A DNA stretch of 64,000 bases from the NCBI GenBank assembly GCA_947168825.1, contig CAMVNH010000002.1, positions 1 through 64,000 on the forward strand. The letters run 5' to 3'. Below are positions 26,301-33,552 of this stretch, piece by piece. Under the pieces are notes generated by a model, which saw only the letters and a list, made by a program, of their open reading frames with translations, was not told the origin of the DNA and searched no databases. The position numbers were made by a program, and so were the translations under genes. The first letter of the stretch is position 1, and each line of letters opens with the position of its first letter. The DNA comes from an uncultured Candidatus Saccharibacteria bacterium (GTDB lineage: Bacteria > Patescibacteriota > Saccharimonadia > Saccharimonadales > Saccharimonadaceae).

Positions 26301-27077
26301 GTGGGTAAAAGTAACTTGTTTAGTAACTGCAGTCTGTTGTTTGCCTAAGTTAACGGTTAGTGTTGCACCGGAAGTATCGTCAGTACCTGAAGTTTTCTTC
26401 TTTTCGTTGTTGGATTTGTCGGTGGTGGAGATGCTAGATTTGGAGAAGAAGTGGCCTTTAGTTTCTTGCGCTTCTGGTGGGATACATACGTAGCCAAGCT
26501 TGCTGTTTTTGGTCCATTTGTCAGGTAGGTCTCTTTCGTCGTAGGCTAGAGCCCGTTGATAGTAACTATATGCGTCGTTCATAGAAAGATACCTTTTAGC
26601 TTTTGCAATCTGGTTAGAGACAGAATAATCTTTTGGTCCGACGCTAGGCGTATAATACGGAGAAGTACCAGAAGTGTTATCCAACTTGAACCCCCAGGCG
26701 CCCGTTTTGTCATATCTAACATATCTAAGCTGAGTGGTTGTCGCTGGGTATCCGGTATAGTTGCCGTTCAATTTTTCATTGCGAACGAGGACGGCTACAC
26801 GATCATATCCTTTGGCTTTAGTACACTTAGTGATGGCAGTATGATAGCTACTGTTGCCGCTAAAGTAGGGGTTGTTTGGCAAGTCTGCGACACCATCTTT
26901 TGTAAGTTGATACTCTACCCAAACGGCACCACTATAACATCGGCTACCGCCACAGTCGTTATAGCCGTAGTTATTATCACCTTGAGCAGCAAAAACGTTG
27001 CTGCTAGTTAGCGTAATTATGGCTAGGCTAACGTTTAAAATCATGGCGACGAGACAATAATAACGTTTCTTAGCCAT
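23364..27077 (-). CDS. 1237-aa secreted Cys/Tyr/Asn-rich surface protein, candidate pilus-associated adhesin
   Basis: Signal peptide; C-rich cluster SCGCQN...SCYNSGTCYPCCFGWSCGQYHNQCCGTCP; overlaps both neighbours (23 bp, 8 bp). Confidence 0.8.
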   Translation of the reverse strand: MAKKRYYCLVAMILNVSLAIITLTSSNVFAAQGDNNYGYNDCGGSRCYSGAVWVEYQLTKDGVADLPNNPYFSGNSSYHTAITKCTKAKGYDRVAVLVRNEKLNGNYTGYPATTTQLRYVRYDKTGAWGFKLDNTSGTSPYYTPSVGPKDYSVSNQIAKAKRYLSMNDAYSYYQRALAYDERDLPDKWTKNSKLGYVCIPPEAQETKGHFFSKSSISTTDKSNNEKKKTSGTDDTSGATLTVNLGKQQTAVTKQVTFTHAIYTSEAKDIFGDSSAKAYTNFTVKQTNYNSKTVKSETTTYVKNWERKDFNGTERYRKTYTNSLNVTVQPNSSVTVCQQITYSPKYFKITESQQTGKKEFEINTDYGRNGNGDGSHASKVCVTIKATRETTDSTPGGYCPGVISSNAGDTCAKSEVINYSGNNTWTNVAYAKPGDQIRFRHTYQYGAQAVTTSETNSNRRAGNVPANWFYLTAYRNNNYLFDRTNLVYRTTLTAGQSRPSQVYGIADVIGNYNFTIYSPKTSSTGGIANRFDCTRYNFNDGNLYSYQVPGFGNNLGNCRAQSQTAYNSDVGSEISQTFHYNNIKAWVGYYSNPSGSCGCQNSSATGNITPIYSFPGYAYHSYWGRNHYSCYNSGTCYPCCFGWSCGQYHNQCCGTCPRSTYSVRENYWDYPLRTSDNYEATTTARVLVPYNFKTSASSRIRTGGDVIYAGENVMSSFEVSISDRLNSLVSSEEYLTITPADTRVQVVAFTLNPSVSAGTADGIVGGGVSSSYEDPCAYYRRRFGTSSGIVCNQLNNPGTSDGIIYGPFNTDGELSGEITTLSSEKVYSDIVPDVEVGSKYCVAVGISHADSHGYPDSNVPYGQGANGYSMGNGNPSWRVSNASCRTIAKKPNFQVWGGLYTQGSIATTVSKKYTNATVSSNGGQKIFGSWADTSVIGQQDIRGFSSGAGLGYIGGGGGAYPSKNYCQLINMTISNTTCNVAFQVSGYSGNIQINTSDLLAQIVSRYTPSSKVAQSGYNVISQPTQTLPGGAQYTYVNGSANLGGILSQNSGTRIIEVNGPLVIDHNICSGSGSCQSETNRNVLAERNNYSYAGSADIPQVIIIANQILISSNVTQIDAWLIVNNGEVNTCIEGNGSASSCANTLTFNGPIFAKSLTLNRTAGAFPGDNRNGAASAFQDLASANRSVMLNGSAGFPGYGSLTPAEIFNLRPDVYYWAYNQSNRLTQATVVYMRELAPRY

Positions 27078-27810
27078 TGCTGCATTTCTCCTTATAACTG
27101 TCCATTTCTGTGGAGTATTCTTCTAGGTTAGCAGTGTATCCTCTCGTATTGTCTAAATAAATAACAGCGTCGTAATAGTCGACCATCTGGCAATCAGATA
27201 GAATTTCGTGGTTAATTTCACTAAGTGTCAAGTAGCTAGCATCATAAAAACCGTTCTCGGCTAAGAATTTTACTAGCTCGAGTCGCGTTTTAATATCATC
27301 AGCCATGCTCGAGGTCGTAGTGATGCGCTCGTTAAACTGACGGAGGACATCTTCGGGAACGTTATCTATGGAGCTCGTGATATCGGTAGTTTCCTCTTCT
27401 TCGGAGATAGGCTCTTCTCCTTCACTAATGCCTTCGTTAGCCTGCTCGTTGGGGTCTTCTGGGTTGATAATTTGATGGGTTAGGTCTGCCGCGTCGTCAT
27501 TTTTGGCAGAGGAATTATGGAAATTTTTGAGGATAATGACTAGCGCAGTAATGCCCAAAACAATCGTTAAGATAGCGACAGAGATAATAATAATCTGTTT
27601 TTTACTAAAGCGTGAGCGGCTTTTGATACGTTTTTGGATGTGTTCTTTAAAATCTGGGGAAGTTTTCTTGATTCTGGTGAAAAAATTCTTTTTGCCGCCG
27701 GCAATGGACTTACCTAAGATATCCTGGGAGGAGTAAATCGTATCTGGAGCCGAAGCCTGACCGCTGCCGACAGGAATATTTTGTTGCTCGCCTCCAGAGT
27801 TATTATCCAT
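27070..27810 (-). CDS. Single-TM protein, first gene of the pilin cassette
   Basis: KKQIIIISVAILTIVLGITALVIIL; start adjusted to MDNNSGG. Confidence 0.7.
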   Translation of the reverse strand: MDNNSGGEQQNIPVGSGQASAPDTIYSSQDILGKSIAGGKKNFFTRIKKTSPDFKEHIQKRIKSRSRFSKKQIIIISVAILTIVLGITALVIILKNFHNSSAKNDDAADLTHQIINPEDPNEQANEGISEGEEPISEEEETTDITSSIDNVPEDVLRQFNERITTTSSMADDIKTRLELVKFLAENGFYDASYLTLSEINHEILSDCQMVDYYDAVIYLDNTRGYTANLEEYSTEMDSYKEKCSNG

Positions 27811-27845
27811 AAGATAATTTAACCACAAGAATAAAATTTATGCAA

Positions 27846-27873
27846 GAAAAACGCCGCAGTTGCGGCGTTTTTT
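27846..27873. terminator. Bidirectional terminator hairpin
   Basis: AAAAACGCCGCAGTTGCGGCGTTTTTT. Confidence 0.85.
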
Positions 27874-28521
27874 CTAAGAGGAAAGTTCTTTTTGTGTCAC
27901 TTTTAGTGACTTTCTAAGTTCGCTGTTACCTCCACCGAGCTCAAAAGATCTACCATCAATATATATGATATATGTAGTCCAAGTATCGGTGTATACGTTT
28001 GGCTTTAGGACGATATCCATGCAATCCACTACAACCCAATGGTCGCCGACATCGAAGTAAGTCTTGATTTCACTATAATAATTAACGTACCCAGCGTCAT
28101 TGCGAAATTTCCTGTAAGTATACTTTTCGTCACTAAGTTTCCAGCCGTAACTTTTAGCGATCTTTTTTGCGAGATTGCGCGAAGTGATGACACAGTAGTC
28201 GGCGCTGGTAGCTTTTTTGAGCTGGTCGATTTTGACGAAACCCTTGTATTCGCCGTCGTTAAACTTGATCTTAACCCAGCCGTCGTCGTCTTTTGAGCCA
28301 ACGACGTTGACGAGTTTGAATCGTTTAATCGTATTGACGATCTCGCTGTCTTCGGATTTTTCCGAATAGACGTTGATTTTCTTGTCGTTGACAAAGTACA
28401 GTTTCTTTTTGCTGATTGCGTGAGCAGTGTCAGAACCGTTCAGAATCGGGGCAAAGTTTACTCCGCCGATGACTAAAACTATAGCCAGAATCAAACTTAA
28501 AGTTTTTGTTGTTTTCTTCAT
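27874..28521 (-). CDS. Secreted SH3-like domain protein
   Basis: KKLYFVNDKKINVYSEKSEDSEIVNTIKRFKLVNVVGSKDDDGWVKIKFNDGEYKGFVKIDQL; GGAGG RBS before ATG 28521. Confidence 0.75.
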   Translation of the reverse strand: MKKTTKTLSLILAIVLVIGGVNFAPILNGSDTAHAISKKKLYFVNDKKINVYSEKSEDSEIVNTIKRFKLVNVVGSKDDDGWVKIKFNDGEYKGFVKIDQLKKATSADYCVITSRNLAKKIAKSYGWKLSDEKYTYRKFRNDAGYVNYYSEIKTYFDVGDHWVVVDCMDIVLKPNVYTDTWTTYIIYIDGRSFELGGGNSELRKSLKVTQKELSS

Positions 28522-28633
28522 AATACACCTCCTATTTCGAAGAAGCCATAAGGCTGACAACAAAACACCGCGAAACATTAAAGCCTTTCCTCTAAACTAA
28601 AACGTACGCGGGTATTAATTACTCGATGTTTCT

Positions 28634-28662
28634 ATTATACCATACTTTTCCTAAAAAGTAAA
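28634..28662 (-). promoter_or_regulatory. Promoter TTTACT-17-TATAAT of the SH3-like gene, long leader
   Basis: Minus strand TTTACT 28657-28662, TATAAT 28634-28639. Confidence 0.65.
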
Positions 28663-28712
28663 GAGCTATTGGAAATTAGGGTGAGTTTTCCACAGTCTCT
28701 AAGGGGTAGGAG

Positions 28713-29135
28713 TTAGATACCAAAGAGGAAGGAGAGCCATTGGTGAAAGTTAGAAGGCTCGACATAAGCCGTGGCGACGGCTTCGGTAGCATGTTTCGTT
28801 TTTGCGGCTTCGGAATTTTTAGGAAGATAAACGAGGGATTCTCCGGGCATGATTTTATTGGCTTTGTCGCGAGCGGCGAGTTCTTGATATTCCTCTGAAG
28901 AGAGGTACTGATTTTCAAGCTCAATAGTTTCGACCTCGAGCTCAAGGATTTTTGCCTCACGCTGTTTAGCGGCAAGGCGCTGTTCAAGCTGCCAGTTACG
29001 ACTAAGCGAAATAATTGCGCTATAAGTCCAGTTTAAACAAAGCAAGATAAAAGCCAGGATCAAAAAACGGTTGACGGTCATGTTGCGCGTGAGCCAATAT
29101 TTGACACGACGGAATTTTGTCTTAAGCTCTTTCAT
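28713..29135 (-). CDS. FtsB/DivIC-like septum formation initiator family protein
   Basis: Short N-terminal basic region, one TM, coiled coil, YxAREKANKI-like segment (AARDKANKIMPGESLVYLP). Confidence 0.75.
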   Translation of the reverse strand: MKELKTKFRRVKYWLTRNMTVNRFLILAFILLCLNWTYSAIISLSRNWQLEQRLAAKQREAKILELEVETIELENQYLSSEEYQELAARDKANKIMPGESLVYLPKNSEAAKTKHATEAVATAYVEPSNFHQWLSFLFGI

Positions 29136-29188
29136 CTGTTTATCATTATAGCATTTTATGGTAAAATGGGAATACCGCTGTAATGCTT

Positions 29189-29264
29189 GGGGGCATAGCT
29201 CAGTGGTTAGAGCAGGCGGCTCATAACCGCTTGGTCCCTGGTTCGAGCCCAGGTGCCCCCACCA
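29189..29264 (+). tRNA. tRNA-Ile2 (CAU, expected lysidine-modified, decodes AUA)
   Basis: GGGGGCATAGCTCAGTGGTTAGAGCAGGCGGCTCATAACCGCTTGGTCCCTGGTTCGAGCCCAGGTGCCCCCACCA; body resembles bacterial tRNA-Ile2 rather than elongator Met. Confidence 0.85.
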
Positions 29265-29267
29265 TTT

Positions 29268-31151
29268 TTAGCGGCAATTTTCTTTATAGTTTCTTAGATG
29301 TTTTTTACTTATATAGAACAGGGTGACTGCTGCCGATAATATAACTAGTTCGATGGTATCTGTGGTTGATAGGCGTTCATCTTGAGACATAGTACCGGTG
29401 TATGGAATATCTGGGTATTCGGTGTCGCTAATAGTTTCGGAATTGATATCGTCCTGAGCAGCATCGTCTTCATTATCAGCCTGTTCCGCTTCATTAGAAT
29501 CGTCACTTTTTCCATTTTTATTGTCATCTTCATCGACTGGGATTAGGCTTTTTAAAATCGGCATAATACTTTCGGGAATATGCCCAATAACAAGATTCTC
29601 GGCGTTGGAAATTAAGGTGTATGTATAATACAGAGAGTAATCTTCTCCAAAAGTGGTTTGTGTATAGGCAGCATCCGCAATGATAAATGGAGACAGAGAC
29701 TTAACTAGTTTTGGAAGATTTTCCTTAATAATAGCAAACTCGGCTTCGGTTACTGTTGGAGTCTGTCCAAATGCCGTCTCATAACTATCGTATTCGCCAA
29801 TATAATTTGTTAAGTAAGTAAGGAAGTCGTCGACATCGGTATCCGTGGCGGTACCCTTGAGAATCTTGACGAGATCTTGATATGGTGGGAAGTTATCTAG
29901 AGATTCTTCGAGGGTAGCGCCGTAGTTGCCAGTCATTAAATCCATGAAAGCGTTGCTGGCGACCATACCAGCTAAGCCTTTTTGAGTGTCTTTGATGAAA
30001 TTTGTGAAATCACTTTGTTTGTCGACAGTTCTTTGCTGGTAGGCTTTCATAATTGCGGAAAGCGGGGCCTTAACTTCAGTATCAAAATATTCACGCGTCA
30101 GTCCGTTTTCGGTAATAAACTGGAGCCAAGCATCCATAAAGTCTTTACCATTCATGGTACCAGCCTCTTCTACTAAGCCATCATTAGATGATAGTACATT
30201 CATAGCTCGGGAGCTATCGGCGAGGTCGGAAATATTGACCATGGATGTGGAAATCGAGAGATCTGCAGGGTGAATCTCTTCGTAGGTACCAGTATTATAA
30301 AAGCCCCAGAGTTCTGGAAAAACATAGCCAAGGAGCAAGTCATTGCCGTCTTTAACGTCATGGATATTGCTGTAGTTGGTTTCGGTAAGGCTTGCTCGTG
30401 GTGCTCCGAAGGTATAGACATAGAAATCTTCTTCGGCCATGTCATAATTTGCAAGATTTGCGTTGATGTTTTTTGCGAAAAGATCGATAACGGCGCCGCC
30501 GCGTGAGTAACCTACGACCCAGACTTTATAGTCCGTTAAATCGCGACTGGAAAGATATTGGTTAAAACGGTCGACAATGAAGTTGGCGGACTCGGTGAAA
30601 CCAGCATGATCGCCAGAAGTGCCGACGTTGAAATTTGATAGCCATTCTGTCATGTAATTATAATTACGCGGAGCGATAACAATTAATTCTTGGCCGTTAG
30701 TAAGCGTTTTATGGCCAATGGTTGTACCCATGGAATGGCCGTCCTCTTCCGAAGCTATATCCCAACTTTGATAGTCGGAAAAGCCCATTTGGTTCAATAG
30801 GTTGATGAGTTTTGGATTGGGAGTGGAGCCGATCGAAGGGTAGCCGTCGGCTTGATTTTCGTAGCCGGCCAAGGCTAGAGCATAAGATGCAGCGCGAAGC
30901 TTTGGATGATCTCCTGGTGATGACTCAGAGAAAAAGCTGTCGCTATATTCAACCGTGCCGGTTGCATCTAGTGCATCGTAGACTGTCTGCCATGGGTTTT
31001 CTGGATCTTCGACGAAGGCATAGTAAGGATACGTCACAGTAATTGTTGCTGGCTCTGCGGCCAAAGCGCTATGTGCGAAAGGCTGGAGCGTAGCCGCACC
31101 GACTAATAGGCTTAGGGCTAGAGCTAAATGTCTATTTGCTCGTCCAATCAT
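29268..31151 (-). CDS. Secreted, C-terminally anchored lipase-like alpha/beta hydrolase
   Basis: VWVVGYSRGGAVIDLFAKNI (GxSxG), signal peptide, DIPYTGT + TM + basic tail. Confidence 0.72.
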   Translation of the reverse strand: MIGRANRHLALALSLLVGAATLQPFAHSALAAEPATITVTYPYYAFVEDPENPWQTVYDALDATGTVEYSDSFFSESSPGDHPKLRAASYALALAGYENQADGYPSIGSTPNPKLINLLNQMGFSDYQSWDIASEEDGHSMGTTIGHKTLTNGQELIVIAPRNYNYMTEWLSNFNVGTSGDHAGFTESANFIVDRFNQYLSSRDLTDYKVWVVGYSRGGAVIDLFAKNINANLANYDMAEEDFYVYTFGAPRASLTETNYSNIHDVKDGNDLLLGYVFPELWGFYNTGTYEEIHPADLSISTSMVNISDLADSSRAMNVLSSNDGLVEEAGTMNGKDFMDAWLQFITENGLTREYFDTEVKAPLSAIMKAYQQRTVDKQSDFTNFIKDTQKGLAGMVASNAFMDLMTGNYGATLEESLDNFPPYQDLVKILKGTATDTDVDDFLTYLTNYIGEYDSYETAFGQTPTVTEAEFAIIKENLPKLVKSLSPFIIADAAYTQTTFGEDYSLYYTYTLISNAENLVIGHIPESIMPILKSLIPVDEDDNKNGKSDDSNEAEQADNEDDAAQDDINSETISDTEYPDIPYTGTMSQDERLSTTDTIELVILSAAVTLFYISKKHLRNYKENCR

Positions 31152-31229
31152 TTTTGTCCCAATTTGTTTTTATTTAATATATGACCGTTTGTGATTTGAT
31201 TATAGCATAAGAATAATATTGAGTGCAAT

Positions 31230-31264
31230 AAAAAAACGATTTTCGTGATGAAAATCGTTTTTTT
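31230..31264. terminator. Bidirectional terminator hairpin
   Basis: AAAAAAACGATTTTC-GTGAT-GAAAATCGTTTTTTT. Confidence 0.85.
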
Positions 31265-31312
31265 ACTTGTTTATTTGTCTATTTGTTTGATTACTTGTTT
31301 GGTTGTTTATTT
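31265..31312. repeat. Low-complexity imperfect repeat of TTGTTTATTTG-type units
   Basis: acttgtttatttgtctatttgtttgattacttgtttggttgtttattt. Confidence 0.7.
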
Positions 31313-31513
31313 CTTCTTTGAAAGGGTTAGGAAACCGTTGCGTGGGTTTTCGTTAACCTGGCGATCATCAGGAAGGTCACATGGGGTGCCTTTGCCGCCT
31401 TCGGCAGTCTTAGTGAAGAAATAGATAGTTTGCTGTTTGCCACCGCGAAGGGTAACTTCAGATTTATGTAGGTAATAGGTAACGCCTTTACTGTTGGTAT
31501 GCTCGTAGGCCAT
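31307..31513 (-). CDS. 68-aa conserved small protein
   Basis: MAYEHTNSKGVTYYLHKSEVTLRGGKQQTIYFFTKTAEGGKGTPCDLPDDRQVNENPRNGFLTLSKKK; type of protein I recall in CPR genomes; AGGAGG RBS. Confidence 0.75.
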   Translation of the reverse strand: MAYEHTNSKGVTYYLHKSEVTLRGGKQQTIYFFTKTAEGGKGTPCDLPDDRQVNENPRNGFLTLSKKK

Positions 31514-31591
31514 TTTTTCCTCCTTAGTTGTTATATCTATATCTTATGGTCTCTGGAGGAGACTGTCAAGGGTTTTTTTGGACTTTGTGGA

Positions 31592-32293
31592 TTATTTGAT
31601 GAAAAGAATCGCAATATGAATGACTAGCCAAGCGAAGATTCTAATGATGACAATAGCGGTAAGAATGAGGCTGGCAAGAATGGCGAACCCAGTCAGGGTC
31701 GGAGCCCAGACCGGCGAGGCGAAGTCGTAGCGGTAGAGTGAAGTATCTGGGAGGCTAACGACGACAGTATCTTCGATGCGTTCGGAAACCGGGTATTTAT
31801 TGATTTCGGTCAGGTAGCAGTTCATGTAGTCAGGGTTGTTCCAGGCCCAACCGTAGCGTTGTGCCTGTGGCTGACAGACGGACATGGCGGCGGCGTAGAC
31901 GTTGCCATTCGGGTTGGCGTCGGTGCCGACGTTTTGCTCGGCTTCCTGAAGAATTTGCGAAGTTTTGCGGAGGTATTGATGTTCAAGATAGAATGGGCCT
32001 GTACCAAAAGTAATATAACTCTTGCCGTTACGCTCGACAACGTTGATGATAATATGAGAGAAAGTGAAGTCTTTGAGCGTTTTGAGGGCTTCGGCGATTT
32101 TTTCGTCATTGTCTTCCTCGTCGGCGGCAAGAACTTCGCTGCGTAATTCGGTCATTTTGATATGGTCGAATCTTAAAAGCGTGGCAGTAATAAATAGAAG
32201 TGGAATAAGAACAAGTAACAGCTGCCAAGTTTTTATACGTTTCAGCTGTTTTAACGAGTTTTTTAAAGTCTGTTTAACATTTTTGCCCACCAT
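31592..32293 (-). CDS. Membrane protein, unknown
   Basis: Two hydrophobic regions; start set at MVGKNVKQ, 9 nt after TATAAT. Confidence 0.7.
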   Translation of the reverse strand: MVGKNVKQTLKNSLKQLKRIKTWQLLLVLIPLLFITATLLRFDHIKMTELRSEVLAADEEDNDEKIAEALKTLKDFTFSHIIINVVERNGKSYITFGTGPFYLEHQYLRKTSQILQEAEQNVGTDANPNGNVYAAAMSVCQPQAQRYGWAWNNPDYMNCYLTEINKYPVSERIEDTVVVSLPDTSLYRYDFASPVWAPTLTGFAILASLILTAIVIIRIFAWLVIHIAILFIK

Positions 32294-32295
32294 GT

Positions 32296-32308
32296 TATGA
32301 TTATTATA
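32296..32308. promoter_or_regulatory. Overlapping divergent -10 elements
   Basis: Plus TATGAT 32296-32301 then 9 nt to ATG 32311; minus TATAAT 32303-32308 then 9 nt to ATG 32293. Confidence 0.5.
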
Positions 32309-32310
32309 AC

Positions 32311-33552
32311 ATGAATATTTATATTTCAGGAATTTCGGGAACTGGTATGGGGCCGCTAGCACTGATGGCGAAGCAGGCCGGATTTAAGGTGTTTGGTAGT
32401 GATTTGGCCGAGGGGGCAGTTTCGAGCGAATTATACGAGGCGGGGATTCCGGTCGAGATTGGGTCGTCGGCACAAGATGGGTCGTTTTTGCGCTCGATGG
32501 CAGAGTTGGAGGGGATAGATTGGTTCGTGTATACCTCGGCATTGCCGGCTGATCATCCAGAATTAGTAGCAGCACGTGAGCTTTCGATTAGGGCATCGAA
32601 ACGAGACGAGCTGATTTCGTTTTTGATCGATAAGCTGGGGCTTCTGCTAGTAGCCGTAGCGGGGACACATGGAAAGACTACGACGACGGCGATGATTGTT
32701 TGGGCATGCATGAAACTTGGGATTCCGATTTCGTATTTGGTCGGGACGACGTTGCCGTTTGCTGATGCAGGGAGATATGAGCCATCCTCGTCATTTTTGG
32801 TTTATGAAGCGGATGAGTATGACCGGAATTTTTTGCATTTTTCGCCGTGGCTTTCTGTGATTACATCCGTGTCATATGATCATCCAGATGTGTATGCTAC
32901 GGCGGCCGAATATAAGGCGGCGTTTGCAAAGTTTGAAGGACAAAGCGAGCAGGTGATTTCTGCTCCGGGTGAGACTGAGTGTTTTACACTGCCGGGCAAG
33001 GTTCGGAGGTATGACGCAGGACTAGCGTTTAACGCGGTGATTGCGATGGCGGAAGAAGTAGAGATGGAAATAGATGCGAATGAGTTGATTTCGATTCTGG
33101 ACCGATTCCCTGGCGTGGGTAGGAGGTTTGAGCAGATTGCTGAGGGTGTGTATTCTGATTATGGGCATCATCCTGAGGAGATTGCGGCGACGATTGAAAT
33201 GGCACTCGAGGAGTCGGCACGGTTAGGTTTTTCAGGTGTGGTGGCAGTGTATGAGCCGCATCAAAATTCACGGCAACACGGAGTTATTGGTGGGTATCGT
33301 GATGTATTCAAGGGTGTATCGAAGTTATATTGGTTGCCGACTTTTCTAACGCGAGAGGACCCCTCGCTATCTGTAATTGAACCAGCTGAGTTTATTGCCA
33401 AGCTTTCGAATTCCGAGGTGGCTTCTCCGGCGGTACTTGATGAAGATTTTGCTGATGAACTTCGTGAGTGGCGAGAAAAAGGCTACTTGGTGCTTTTGCT
33501 TTCGGCCGGGCCGGCGGATACATGGTTAAGAGAAGCTTTTGACGCAAGATAG
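32311..33552 (+). CDS. murC: UDP-N-acetylmuramate-L-alanine ligase (Mur ligase)
   Basis: MNIYISGISGTGMGPLALMAKQAGFKVFGSD, AVAGTHGKTTTTAMI, YSDYGHHPEEIAATI, EPHQNSR. Confidence 0.88.
   Translation: MNIYISGISGTGMGPLALMAKQAGFKVFGSDLAEGAVSSELYEAGIPVEIGSSAQDGSFLRSMAELEGIDWFVYTSALPADHPELVAARELSIRASKRDELISFLIDKLGLLLVAVAGTHGKTTTTAMIVWACMKLGIPISYLVGTTLPFADAGRYEPSSSFLVYEADEYDRNFLHFSPWLSVITSVSYDHPDVYATAAEYKAAFAKFEGQSEQVISAPGETECFTLPGKVRRYDAGLAFNAVIAMAEEVEMEIDANELISILDRFPGVGRRFEQIAEGVYSDYGHHPEEIAATIEMALEESARLGFSGVVAVYEPHQNSRQHGVIGGYRDVFKGVSKLYWLPTFLTREDPSLSVIEPAEFIAKLSNSEVASPAVLDEDFADELREWREKGYLVLLLSAGPADTWLREAFDAR

Noticed and set aside
29189-29264. Elongator tRNA-Met assignment
   Set aside because: CAU anticodon alone suggests Met, but the body (GTGGTTAGAGCAGGCGGCTCATAACCGCTTGGTCCCTGG) fits the tRNA-Ile2 pattern; still to be confirmed by tilS determinants.
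31265-31312. Possible CRISPR-like repeats
   Set aside because: Units are short, imperfect and without unique spacers; simple low-complexity DNA.
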